A stretch of 14,349 nt of DNA from Acanthamoeba lenticulata (lineage: Eukaryota > Discosea > Longamoebia > Acanthamoebidae): contig NAVB01003491.1 in NCBI GenBank assembly GCA_002179805.1, positions 1 to 14,349 on the forward strand, read 5' to 3'. The notes below the pieces were generated by a model, which saw nothing but the letters and a program-made list of their open reading frames with translations, was not told where the DNA came from and did no database searches. A program made the translations under genes and the position numbers. This document shows, in pieces, positions 1 to 8,655 of this stretch (its first letter is position 1; every line of letters starts with the position of its first letter).

Positions 1-117
1 AAGTTGCTCCCACGTAAGTCGCTCGATTGCGCCCTTCGAGAGGCGAGGCACGAGGATCTTTCTCGCTTTTTGGTTTCCCTCCAGGCTTGCCTCTCGAAGG
101 CTAGGTCCCGAATGTAG
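1..117 (+). other. possible 3' end of an upstream spliced gene
   Basis: Bases 14-84 look like a complete intron: a GTAAGT donor after CCCAC, then a pyrimidine-rich stretch ending CCAG. Joining 1-13 to 85 onward gives stops at 102-104 or 115-117 in two frames, and the third frame stays open for a long way. The protein fragment is too short to identify and the frame cannot be fixed, because the gene starts outside the window. It could equally be untranslated leader of the gene that begins at 465. Confidence 0.25.
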
Positions 118-464
118 CTTCAACTCTTCAATTCGGAATCGACTACGTGCCTCCCCAGCGCTATCGCTTTTGGCCGTAAGGGTCACGCTCGCCCGGTCGC
201 TGCCCTTAGCGGGTTCCTCCATCTCCCTGCCCGATGTGTCAGAAAGTTTCGTTTTTGTTGCAAACAAAATCTCTCAACCCAGACCACAGTTTGCGTTCTT
301 GTTTGGTCTTCTCTTCTCGATTAGGCGAGGAGCACGCGGTGGTGTGGTCATCGTTGAACGACCTCTTTTATCTTGTCTTTTCCTTTTTGTTATCATTTTT
401 TATTTTAGTATTGCAAGAAAAAAAATGAAAACAAAAACAAATACCAACAAACCAAGCGACCAAC
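118..464 (+). promoter_or_regulatory. upstream region and leader of the ADP-ribosylglycohydrolase gene
   Basis: No gene could be supported here. From about 350 the DNA is pyrimidine-rich (runs of T and C around 361-412). It then changes to an A-rich leader (about 419-450) that runs into the ATG at 465. The open frame through 170-634 crosses this composition change and the start of the next gene, so it is not a believable protein. No clear TATA box was seen. Confidence 0.3.
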
Positions 465-1773
465 ATGAAGGCAGAAGAGGACCTGCAAGTTTTTGTGCAG
501 GATCGAGTGCGCGGTACGCTCTACGGACTTGCTGCCGGAGACAAAAACGGAGGCCCTATTCATATCCTTTCCTTCCACGCTTTCTCCCTCTTCTCTTCGC
601 GTGCGACTCGCTGGCACCTTTTGGCTCTCCTTGACTCCTCAGGCACGGATGGCCCTCCGCTTGGCAGAGTCGCTCCATGAGTTGAACCGGTTCGACCGTG
701 GCGATGTGGCGCGCCGCTACGTCAACTGGCACAAGGGGCCGCCGCACGACACAGGTATGAACGACCTTCGACCCCCACCCCGCCTGCAACCTGGCGACAA
801 GCTCACATTTCTCTTCAACCATTCTCTGTACAGAGAAGTCCTACGACACCGGGGCAGCGTTCTTGAGTGTGGTTAAAGCACTGATAAACGGCGCCAGCCC
901 TGAAGAAGCGGCGCAACTCGCCGCTCACAGTGCTGGCTGCAACTCGGCGCACCGCTGTCCTCCCCTCGCGATGGCCGCCTTCATCACCGACGCTGATCTT
1001 GCACAGGCGGCAAAATTTCAGGTACCACAAGTCAGCCAGGGTATCAGTGCCTTTGTGGCAACTCACTTCTCCATCTTTTCTTCTTCTCATGCCTAGTCAG
1101 AGATTACGCATGTCAACCCGTGGGCAGTCCAGTCGGCCATTGCCGTGGCACGATTGTGCCGAGAGCTCATCCGAGGCCTGTCATGGGCCGACGCCTTGGA
1201 GAGGGTACGCCCCGATTGGCAGCCTCTGTTGCTCAACACCTAACACCTGGCGCCAGACCCGGGATGAGCTCAAACGTCTGGATGCCTCTCCTGAAGTGCT
1301 CTCTGCGCTTCAGTCTGACACCATTCAGCGGTCCAACCTTGACAGAGGAGGTGCCAATGCTTGGCTTCGTTCATCCCCTCCACCATTGCTATCTCTTAGC
1401 TTTCATCCGTGTGGCCGCATAGGATTTGCTCCGGAGGTGCTCAAAGCGGCGGTCTATTTTTTGGAACAAAGCACTGACTTTAACAGCGCTCTGGACCCGT
1501 CACTCACCTTTGCCGGTTCTGCCAACTACTGCCCCGTCATCGTAGGAGCCTTGGCCGGTTCGCACCTTCCTTGGTGCTTGTATAAACACTCCAGCGTGCG
1601 TGCACGCTGACGGGCGGTTTGATCGAACAGGAGCACGATATGGCCGCTCGACCATTTATGAAGGCCACTTATCTTCGAACCGCGAGCTCTCCAAGGACGT
1701 CATGTCGCGCTTGAGTTCCGTGGCAGACAGTCTCGCAGCCGGCTGGGCAGCCGACGTTGTCACCACGCAGTGA
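465..1773 (+). CDS. ADP-ribosylglycohydrolase-fold (DraG/ARH/crystallin J1) family protein, 7 exons
   Basis: Inferred exons: 465-561, 647-754, 834-1021, 1097-1204, 1257-1350, 1423-1557, 1631-1773, giving 290 residues. Family landmarks occur in order: RVRGTLYGLAAGDKNGGPI at residues 14-32, then RMALRLAESL, DTGAAFLSVVKAL, NPWAVQSAIAVARLCREL, GGFAPEVLKAA and VIVGALAGARYG near the C-terminus. The family removes ADP-ribose from proteins or small molecules using two Mg ions. The usual metal motifs are missing: there is no TDDT-like segment before MALRLAESL, and the C-terminal DxDT site reads SANYC. Activity is therefore doubtful, and a binding role or another reaction is possible. Intron 1 is AT-AC; introns 2-6 are GT-AG of 52-79 nt. 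The start at 465 directly precedes the conserved N-terminus. Family assignment is firm, function is not. Confidence 0.85.
562..646 (+). other. U12-type AT-AC intron
   Basis: The intron begins ATATCCTTT, an exact match to the minor-spliceosome donor consensus. It contains CTCCTTGAC at 627-635, one base from the U12 branch consensus TTCCTTRAC. It ends in AC, 12 nt after the branch adenosine at 634. Removing 85 nt joins codon C|GG and gives GGPIRMALRLAESL, the continuity expected for this family. No GT-AG or GC-AG pair nearby restores the same frame. Confidence 0.88.
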
Positions 1774-1862
1774 CCTATTTTTGTCGACGAGCCGCCTCCA
1801 AGACGGCGCAGAGCCGGCAACAGGCTTTTGTTACAAACAACAAAACGAGAAAGACATCACAC

Positions 1863-2730
1863 ATGCAGCGTGAGACTGAAGCGACATCCATGGAGCTTGG
1901 GCCTGTAGAGGATTCCTGGGGTGTTCTGTTAAACCGCCTGCGCAAGCAAAAGGACGTAACGGACTTCGAGGCAAGCATTCTGGACGTGGTGATGAAGGAG
2001 GAACGCCCCATGCTACGCGCTGTTATCATTGACAAAACCGATTCTTCTACGTTCATTGGTACTCTCAGCTCTGCTCCCAGTTACGACTCGCCTTCTAAAC
2101 TCTGCATTAGTGCAACTAGGGCTCGAGTCTCTGGCGCAGAAGCAGTTGCTGGGGGCTAAAGTGCTCCCCGACTCCACCGACCCAGAGGAAGACACCCTCT
2201 ACTACCCGGGCCCCAAGCTATTAGAACTGATACGCGAGCCCTTCAGCTCTTTAACCCCACTCCAGAAGACACTGGCTGTCATTGAACGCAAGGTACGGCC
2301 CAATTGTTGCTCCTCAGCGCATGCGATATTGACTGTGGCACAAAGACCGAGTGGTTCCGCCGCGAGAGGGATAGGGCGGTGTTGGCCCGATGGGAACGCA
2401 ACAGCCACAGCGCACCAGAGGAAGCGACCGATGCGGAACCACCGTACGTACACGCCCCACCTAAGTCCGCTCATCATGCAAGCTCATCGCTATCACAGTA
2501 CGAAGCGAGCCAAACCTGAGCCACAACTGGAGTCCCAACAAGACCCTGCCATAAAGAAGCAGCTGGCGGCGTTAGAGCAGCGTAAAATCATGGCCTTGCA
2601 CACGTACAACGAGGCCAAAGATCGTGCACACCAAGCGCTAGGCATCCTTGCTGAGCGATCCAACTGCACTGTGCGCGACCTTTACCGCGAGTTCGGTATC
2701 GACGAACACGATCCCACCCTCTTCCTCTAG
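1863..2730 (+). CDS. Swi5-like DNA recombination mediator with N-terminal extension, 4 exons
   Basis: Inferred exons 1863-2058, 2120-2292, 2346-2443 and 2499-2730 give 232 residues. The last 60 or so match the Swi5 family: a coiled-coil-like lead-in (KKQLAALEQRKIMA), then LHTYNEAKDRAHQALGILAE at 189-208, then TVRDLYREFGIDEHD. Swi5 pairs with Sfr1 to stabilise Rad51/Dmc1 filaments during homologous recombination in the nucleus. A basic TKRAKP at 157-162 may aid nuclear entry. Residues 1-155 are charged, partly helical and unrecognised. ATG 1863 and the in-frame ATG 1890 are both possible starts. The gene follows its neighbour by 89 nt and converges on the TLC gene with a 50 nt gap. The C-terminal call is strong. 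That the N-terminal part belongs to the same transcript is inferred from continuous frame. Confidence 0.8.
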
Positions 2731-2780
2731 CTTTGACCAAGCGCAAAATCGTGCAGAGCTAGGAAAGAAACGAACGAGCT

Positions 2781-3713
2781 TTACTCGGCCTTCTTTAGCC
2801 TGGTCTTCTCCTTTTTCTTGTTGCTGCTGTTGTTCTTGGCCTTGCTCGAAACCTTGCTCTTGATGCGGCCAGCAAGCGTTCCCCAGAGAAGGAAGAACCA
2901 GTACAAGTTGAGGAGGCTCAGCGAGCACATGGCAAACAAGTAGTAGTACGCGAAGCCTCGGTCTGACCAGTCGTTCATGGTGGGCAGGCGTTCAGCAATG
3001 TCGCTCCACACGTAAAAGGAGTAGCCAATGCCCAGAACGATACGGAAGGTAGTGAAAGTAAAGATGAGGCAGATCCCGTTGACAACCTTCAGCCACAAGT
3101 TGGCTTCCATCTTCTCGAGCAGCCACTGGACGTTGAGGAAGGGGGTGCTGGCCTCAAAGGTCAAGTAAAAACAGCCGTAATACAGAAAACGTCCATCCTG
3201 AAGTAAAGAAACGTGCGTAAGAAACAAGAAGAGAGTGTTAACTGCCACAAGGCAACGTCGAATGAAAGGAGTTAGTACCAGGAAGCTGACGTAGGTGAGC
3301 AGACACGCCAAGCCGTGGAAGAGGAAAGGAAACTTGAAGTCAGAGTAGTAGCGGAGACAAACGAATACGTCCCAGACAAAAAAGCCTACTGTTGTGGTTA
3401 TCGTGTAGTACGCCACTGGAGAGTAGGAGGTGAAAGAGTCACCCTTGAGCAAAGGGTCGTAGAGGAGGCAGTAGAAGGCGCCAGGAAGACTGGCAATGCT
3501 GAAGAAGAAGGACACCACCCGGCTGCCCCATCGAAATCGGTGTTTGCGGTCCATCTTCTTGCCGAGGAAGTAGACTAACACCTGTTCCGAGCAGCTGTGT
3601 ACAACCGTCCACACCAGAGCCGACAACAAAACTGGGACAGCGTGCACGCCCAAGTTGGAGATTCTCCTCTGCCAGTCGGCGAGAACTGGTTCATAGCCTT
3701 CAAGGTACTCCAT
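2781..3713 (-). CDS. TLC-domain multipass membrane protein (TMEM56/TLCD4-like)
   Basis: The frame 3713 to 2781 is open throughout (310 codons), but an 81 nt intron at 3198-3278 is likely, leaving 283 residues. It starts GTACTA, ends TTTACTTCAG, and its removal aligns LLTYVSFL directly with DGRFLYYGCFYLTFEASTPFLNVQW as in animal TMEM56. Several hydrophobic segments are visible. Core TLC features are the WGSRVVSFFFSIAS segment, the FLFHG histidine and the E-x-STPFLN motif. The HHxxT-type motif of ceramide synthases is absent, so lipid sensing, transport or trafficking is more likely than ceramide synthesis. The tail is lysine-rich and ends KKAE, which fits a dilysine KKxx ER-retrieval signal. 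ATG 3713 is the only sensible start. It is divergent from the copper transporter gene, with 264 nt between starts. Confidence 0.9.
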   Translation of the reverse strand: MEYLEGYEPVLADWQRRISNLGVHAVPVLLSALVWTVVHSCSEQVLVYFLGKKMDRKHRFRWGSRVVSFFFSIASLPGAFYCLLYDPLLKGDSFTSYSPVAYYTITTTVGFFVWDVFVCLRYYSDFKFPFLFHGLACLLTYVSFLVLTPFIRRCLVAVNTLFLFLTHVSLLQDGRFLYYGCFYLTFEASTPFLNVQWLLEKMEANLWLKVVNGICLIFTFTTFRIVLGIGYSFYVWSDIAERLPTMNDWSDRGFAYYYLFAMCSLSLLNLYWFFLLWGTLAGRIKSKVSSKAKNNSSNKKKEKTRLKKAE

Positions 3714-3977
3714 TGAGGCAAATCCTTCAGAGATTCAACTAGAGCGGGTTGACAAAGGCCTGCCAAGGAGAAGAAGCAAGCTGCTCCTGGCCTAACGGAC
3801 AAGGACAAGTAAGGAAAATTGATTGAGGAAAAAAGGAAATGAATAATTAAGAGGGAGAACTACGTGACGAATCTCTGGTTTCGATTGTTTATGGACGGGC
3901 TCATTGATAGCGTGCCAATTAATTTTAATCTCCACGGCAATCATCACTCTCTTCATACGTCCCCGTCCCCCGCAGCA
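3714..3977. promoter_or_regulatory. shared divergent promoter region, TLC gene and copper transporter
   Basis: The 264 nt between the two start codons must hold both promoters. It is more AT-rich than the flanking exons, with ATTAA-containing stretches near 3841-3850 and 3917-3926. An in-frame ATG at 3864 would extend the copper transporter by 38 residues. That extension has no family resemblance, so it is treated as leader. No well-defined motif was recognised. Confidence 0.4.
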
Positions 3978-4871
3978 ATGAATCATAATCACGAACATAC
4001 GATGGGAACTACCACATCCCATGACATGACAATGACCATGCCCATGTACTTTCAGTGGGGCACAGATGTGACAATTCTATTTGAGCGTACTCATGACCCT
4101 GCACTTTTTTTCACATTAAGTTCCAGCTCAATCGATTTTCCTCTTCTTTTGCAGAATGGAACGTCTCGTCTCCCGGTTGGTACACGGTTTCGGCAGTGGC
4201 CATCTTCCTCTTGGCTCTGTTCTATGAGTGGTTGATCACTTTTCGTCAAGGTTCTACTCTCCTCCTTTGCACTGCTATTGCTTCGCCCTCATGTACCAAG
4301 ACCTGCCATAGGGTTCGAGCAGCGGCTGCACGCCAATAAAGCGGAGGAGGACGAACGACATCGCCACTCGTACGACAACCTGGGTGACGTGCAGGCGAGC
4401 GACTCCCTCAAGCGGCTGCTCCGGGTGACGCCACAGCACCAGTACGACCACCAGCGATAAAACCCAGAGAAGAGCGCTTGAAGTTCATGCCTCATCCTCC
4501 TTTTCCCTTGTCACTAGCGCACGAGCAGTGAACCACAACCTGCAACACTTGGTGGCCGCCGCACTGCACGTCATTCAACTCTCCCTTGCGTACGACGTCG
4601 TTGTGCAACACTGCCAACTGGCTTTTTCTCTCGGCTGACATCGAGTACCGCCTGGTCGTATATGCAGGTATGCGTTGATGCTGGTGGTGATGACCTACAA
4701 CATCGGTCTCTCGCTGGCGGTCATTGCCGGTACGCACTTATTGCCATTACTCGTGTTATGGAGAAAGGTCACTCACGTGTGCATTGAACCCGCGCAGGAG
4801 CGGGTGTGGGCTACTTCCTCTTTGCTCGTCTGCGTCGCACGATCGCCATCAACGAGGCCGGCTGCCACTGA
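3978..4871 (+). CDS. Ctr/SLC31-family high-affinity copper transporter, 6 exons
   Basis: Inferred exons 3978-4086, 4155-4250, 4312-4441, 4518-4589, 4668-4729 and 4798-4871 give 180 residues. The N-terminus is rich in His and Met, with the copper-binding run MTMTMPM at 17-23 followed by YFQWG, as in Ctr proteins. TM1 is about residues 45-67. A charged cytosolic loop of roughly 60 residues follows. TM2 carries the signature MxxxM (M140, M144) in YALMLVVMTYN, and TM3 carries GxxxG (G157, G161). The protein ends GCH, recalling the C-terminal Cys/His copper-delivery motif. Ctr proteins form trimers that import Cu(I) across the plasma membrane or export it from vesicles. All splice joins preserve frame. 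The exon 3/4 join is the least certain because exon 3 could end at another GT. Confidence 0.93.
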
Positions 4872-5107
4872 GCCCACGCACCCGATTCTACCTACCCCCC
4901 ACCAGCATCTTGTACAGAAGCCGACCGCCGCTTAACGTGGCCGTCGTCCCAGTGCGTGTGGCCGTTGCGTTGTGGTGTGCCGTGCACGGCCAATGAAAGA
5001 CCGCGCCTGTTGCAGTTAAAACGGTGCTTCACCTGTTATGAAGGTTGGCACAAAGGAGAAGCAGAGGGGCAGCTCCTCAAACCCCCAGCGACACCATATC
5101 CGCAAAC
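4872..5107 (+). promoter_or_regulatory. intergenic region, copper transporter to PAR-3-domain gene
   Basis: This 236 nt gap holds the 3' end of the copper transporter transcript and the promoter and leader of the next gene. No gene was recognised. An ATG at 5038 is out of frame with the main start at 5108 and reads past it, so it could act as an overlapping upstream ORF if it lies in the mRNA. Confidence 0.35.
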
Positions 5108-7215
5108 ATGGCCCACAACGTCGTGAAGAAGGTGAAGGTCGTTTTCGGCGAGACGCGCCTACTTGTTCCGTGCGGAGACGGCAAGGAGAAGGTCGAGCGG
5201 CTGATTGAGGACATTAATCGAAGGTTCCAGGCTCACCTGGGCGACCCCACGGCTCGCGCGAAGGAGCTCACCACAAGCGACGGCTTCTTCATTAATCCGC
5301 ACGACATCATTGACCACGTAATCGACGATAGCTCCGTCGTAATCGCGCTCGACTTCAAGTCCTGGCTCCAGGCCAACCTGCCCTTGCTCGAGAAGGGTGG
5401 TCACGAGCTCTCGAGACCCGACTACGCTGGAGGCAACTGGCGCCCGCCCTACCGCTACGCCGAAATCGGCAGGCACAAGCACAACAAGATCTACGTCAAG
5501 ATTGGCCCGACCACGGATCAAGTGGACCGCCTGGAGCTGTTTGATGCCGAGAACCTGCGCACCTTTGGCGCGAGGGGAAACGGGCGCGTACTCATTGCCC
5601 ACCGGGAGGTCAAGGAGACCACCAGCGACGCGACCTGGGACTGGTCCGCTCAGGTCCACTTCATCGTCGAGAAGGGCGTCGTCGTCGCGGCCGAGCTCGC
5701 TGTCAAGGCCACCAGGTACGACCTGCACCATCTTTCACGTCCTTGCGTTTAACCTCACTCGCTGCACGATGGCCGTCACACCAGCGACCCGCGTGCGCAG
5801 GTCGAAGTGGTGCCCATCAATGTGGTTGACCTCACGCTGGGCAAGGCAGAGGTCCAGCAGACGGCCTCCTTCCCCAAGCCGGCCAAGTCTTACACCCTCC
5901 CGCCCAACAACCACGAGGGCCCGTCCTACACGGACAAGGACTTCATCGCCAGTGCGCCCCCCCCCCTCTCTTCCTCCTCTGTCTCTTCCTCTCCTCTGTC
6001 TCTTCTTCCCGCTCGGTCTTTGACTCTTTCTCTTCACCCGCGTAGGCCACCTGGTCCCCTCAGGCATCGTGGAGCGCGCCGTGCCTGAGAACGTGGTTCA
6101 GGGCAACTTGGGCGTCGAGGTCAAGCAGAAGGACGCCGTCCAGCCCGACCAGGTACGTCACAGTCTGGCGCCCGCCCAGCTGTGCGATCATGGTGCTGAC
6201 CGCATTCCCTTTTCTACGCAGAGCTGGCCCAGCGGGGGAAGCTACAACAACCTGTTCTACAACAACCTGGCTCTCTTCAACCCGCAGGAGAAGGACGTTG
6301 CCATCGTCGAAGTCACGTCCGAGTACCAGAAAGACGGCGAGTGGGTCCCGATGAGGACTCGGTGCGTGCCTCGAATCTCGTGTCCGCTTCGGACCCTTGG
6401 CCTCGCACACATGTGCTGACCTTTGCGAGGGACTCTCAAGGCTTGGCGACAAGTACGGCTACTACCGCTACTCGTTCGGCAACACGGAGGGCTTCGTGCT
6501 GGAGTCCAACGAAAGGCGCAACCTGGCCATCGAGAGCGCCATCCCCATCACCGCCCCACAGTACGAACGTGAACGGTGCGGCCCTTCTTGGGTTCATTCC
6601 CTTTCCGTGCCCACGGGAGCTGAGGAACCTGAGCGGCGGTGTATACCACAGGCGGGCGCACCGCTCGTTGCCCTCGCCGATGCGCATCCGGATCACGATT
6701 GAGGACAAGGACGGCAAGACCGCCCAGCTGGTGACGGAGCACGTCAACAACCCGCTGGCCCTCATCACCCAGGAGTCGAGGGAGAAGAGCCAGAACCGCG
6801 CCAGCAGCTTCTGGCTCTCGGCCGACGACTTGGAGGGCGAGGCTCGCGTCTGGATCGAGGCTGTCCATGTGCCTGAGGAGGGACGCGTCGAGCTCGCGAG
6901 CAAGCCCGGGGACAAGTCGCTCTACGTGTACAAGAACAACCTGGACTACTACCTCTATTTGGCCAAGAAGGACAGCAAGCCCGAGATCGTGATCGAAGAG
7001 CTCACCGCAGAGGTAAGAGTTGACCTTCTTCTTCGTCTTCTTCTTTTTCAGCTGACGTGTGGTGGGTGCAGGACACGGCGATTGGCTACTCGGTCAAGAC
7101 CACGGCTCTCGTGGACCTGGAGAACAACTGGGTCTACGCCATCCGCTTCGATATCAAGACCAATACGTCCAGCGCCACCGGCCACTACCTCCTCCCTGAT
7201 CTTACTGCGGCCTAA
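5108..7215 (+). CDS. PAR-3 N-terminal-domain-like protein of unknown function, 7 exons
   Basis: Inferred exons 5108-5715, 5785-5951, 6046-6152, 6222-6361, 6441-6575, 6652-7012 and 7072-7215 give 553 residues. Residues about 7-87 resemble the PAR-3 N-terminal domain (PF12053), a PB1/DIX-like fold that self-assembles into filaments: VKVVFGETRLLVPCGDG is followed by a helix and an acidic INPHDIIDHVIDD segment. The rest is unrecognised. It shows alternating hydrophobic stretches typical of beta-sandwich domains, for example IRITIEDKDGK and ENNWVYAIRFDIKT. There are no PDZ domains, membrane spans or signal peptide, so it is probably cytosolic. The ATG at 5108 sits in AACATGG, a strong context. Exon 5 could instead end at 6561 with a GTACGA donor in the same phase. 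Gene structure is good, function unknown. Confidence 0.82.
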
Positions 7216-7301
7216 AGTGATAAATGCGTTGTTGAAACATATTTCGTGGAAAGAAAAGAAAATAACAAAAAAGAAAGAAAAGAAAGAAAAACAGATCAAA
7301 G
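7216..7301 (+). other. short purine-rich gap between tandem genes
   Basis: Only 86 nt separate the TAA at 7213-7215 from the next ATG at 7302. Bases about 7250-7290 are almost pure A and G on the + strand. This must hold the end of one transcript and the promoter or leader of the next. Confidence 0.5.
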
Positions 7302-7768
7302 ATGAGCGGCTGCGTGCGGTCCTTCCAAGCCAAGGGCACAGTGCAAAATGTGATGTTTAGGTACCGACCGCCTTGTCGGTCCGCGCATTGCTGAGTGAGG
7401 AGCTCATGCGGAGCGAGAAGGCAAACGTTGATGCGAGGCGCGCAGAAGCGGGGCATTGAGGCTGGCGCATCCAACGCAAGGCACGACAAGAACCTTGTAG
7501 AATTCACGCTTCGCTGCGGTGAGGACTCCGCCCAGGTGGAGGAGATGATCGCCTTCTTGCGTTCTGGGCGTCAGCTCAACAGCTGGGGCGCCCGTGTAGA
7601 GCACCTGCACGAGCTCGACGAGGGCACACCCATCGAACAGTACGCGTCGTCACTTGCATCTTGCCACCACCAACTGGCTTACCGTTCCCCGTGCTGTGCA
7701 GACATGAAGTGAACACCACCAACGTGGACAAGTTTCAGTGGAACCCCAACGTGGAGATGTACCTTTGA
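7302..7768 (+). CDS. acylphosphatase, 3 exons
   Basis: Inferred exons 7302-7360, 7421-7639 and 7702-7768 give 114 residues. The active-site loop reads GTVQNVMFRQT with catalytic Arg20, and GASN supplies catalytic Asn38. The 18-residue spacing equals that of animal acylphosphatases (Arg23 and Asn41). Length is close to the usual 90-100, with a short C-terminal tail. The enzyme hydrolyses acyl phosphates such as 1,3-bisphosphoglycerate and carbamoyl phosphate in the cytosol. Both introns are short (60 and 62 nt). The first splits the codon of catalytic Arg20, so the join is fixed by the motif. A downstream GTG-started frame at 7395 lacks the catalytic Arg and is only part of exon 2. The gene converges on the Ras gene, leaving 81 nt between stops. 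Confidence 0.9.
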
Positions 7769-7849
7769 CGTCTTCTGAACACAAAGCATCTTTATATATT
7801 ACATACATGTACAACAACTCCTGCCCTCGGCACGTACAGGCGCTGCTTG

Positions 7850-8655
7850 CTAGAACAGCATGCACTGGTCCTTCTTTCTCGCGAGCTTCCCCAAGTCGTG
7901 CGTCATTCTGCGGAGAGAGGTCGTGGCGCGCAGTTTGCTGGTGCCTTTGGCGCCTTCGCTCTCAGCCCTCTTCGTCCTCTTGTCCTTCTTCTTGCCATCG
8001 TCGGCAGCGCCCTCGAGCGTGCGCCGGATCTCGCGGACGAGCTCGAAGAAGGCTTGCTCCACGTTGATGCGCGCCTTGGCCGATGACTCGATAAACGGAC
8101 ACGCGAACGACTTGGCCAGGTCGGCGCCCTGGCTGGTGGCCACAGTGCGCGAGTCCTCGAGGTCGCACTTGTTGCCGACGAGGACCATGGGCACAGAGGC
8201 GTCCTCCTTGACGCGCAAGATCTGCTCGCGGAAGACGCTGATCTCCTCAAAGGACGAGGCCGACGTGATTGAGTAGACGCACATGAACCCCTGCCCTGAG
8301 CGCATGTATTGGTCCCTCATCGCACTGTAGGAGAAGAGAGGGGGTTGTGGTGAGCTAACTGTCTCCATGTAGAACCCCCAGGTGTCTATATATATATTAA
8401 TTGTCATTTCCATGAAGCGGAAGAGGGAAGACTCATAAGATGAAGGGGAGGAAGGGGGCACCTGAACTCTTCCTGTCCAGCTGTGTCGAGGATATCAAGC
8501 ATGCACGTTTGGCCATCTATTTCGACCTGCTTGCGGTAGGAGTCCTCGATGGTGGGGTCGTAGTCGTGCATGAACTGGTGGTTGATGAGCTGAATGGTCA
8601 GCGCAGACTTGCCCACACCTCCACCACCGACCACGACCAGCTTGTATTCGATCAT
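7850..8655 (-). CDS. Ras-family small GTPase, 2 exons
   Basis: Exons 8655-8462 and 8324-7850 give 222 residues. All G motifs are present: P-loop GGGGVGKS at 10-17, switch [10 protein letters not shown] at 32-40, DTAGQ at 57-61, NKCD and SAK. Gly12, Gly13 and Gln61 are the normal, GTP-hydrolysing residues; residue 11 is Gly where mammalian Ras has Ala. The effector loop is identical to Ras, so this is Ras proper and not Rap or Ral. The hypervariable tail is long and basic and ends in the prenylation box CMLF, whose final Phe favours geranylgeranylation. It should cycle between GDP and GTP on membranes, signalling to kinases or PI3K. The start at MIEYK matches Ras. An in-frame ATG at 8727 would add 24 residues and is unlikely. 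The single intron is 137 nt. Confidence 0.97.

Noticed and set aside
170..634. 154-codon + strand open frame at the left end
   Set aside because: It crosses the T-rich to A-rich leader and overlaps the first exon and U12 intron of the next gene in another frame, with no family resemblance.
601..642. alternative GT-AG intron (GTGCGA to CTCAG) in place of the AT-AC intron
   Set aside because: It would be only 42 nt, leave a non-family insert after GGPI and join out of frame with MALRLAESL.
5159..5731. 190-codon minus-strand open frame opposite the PAR-3-like exon
   Set aside because: It is an antisense shadow of a GC3-rich exon; the + strand reading has family similarity and consistent splicing.
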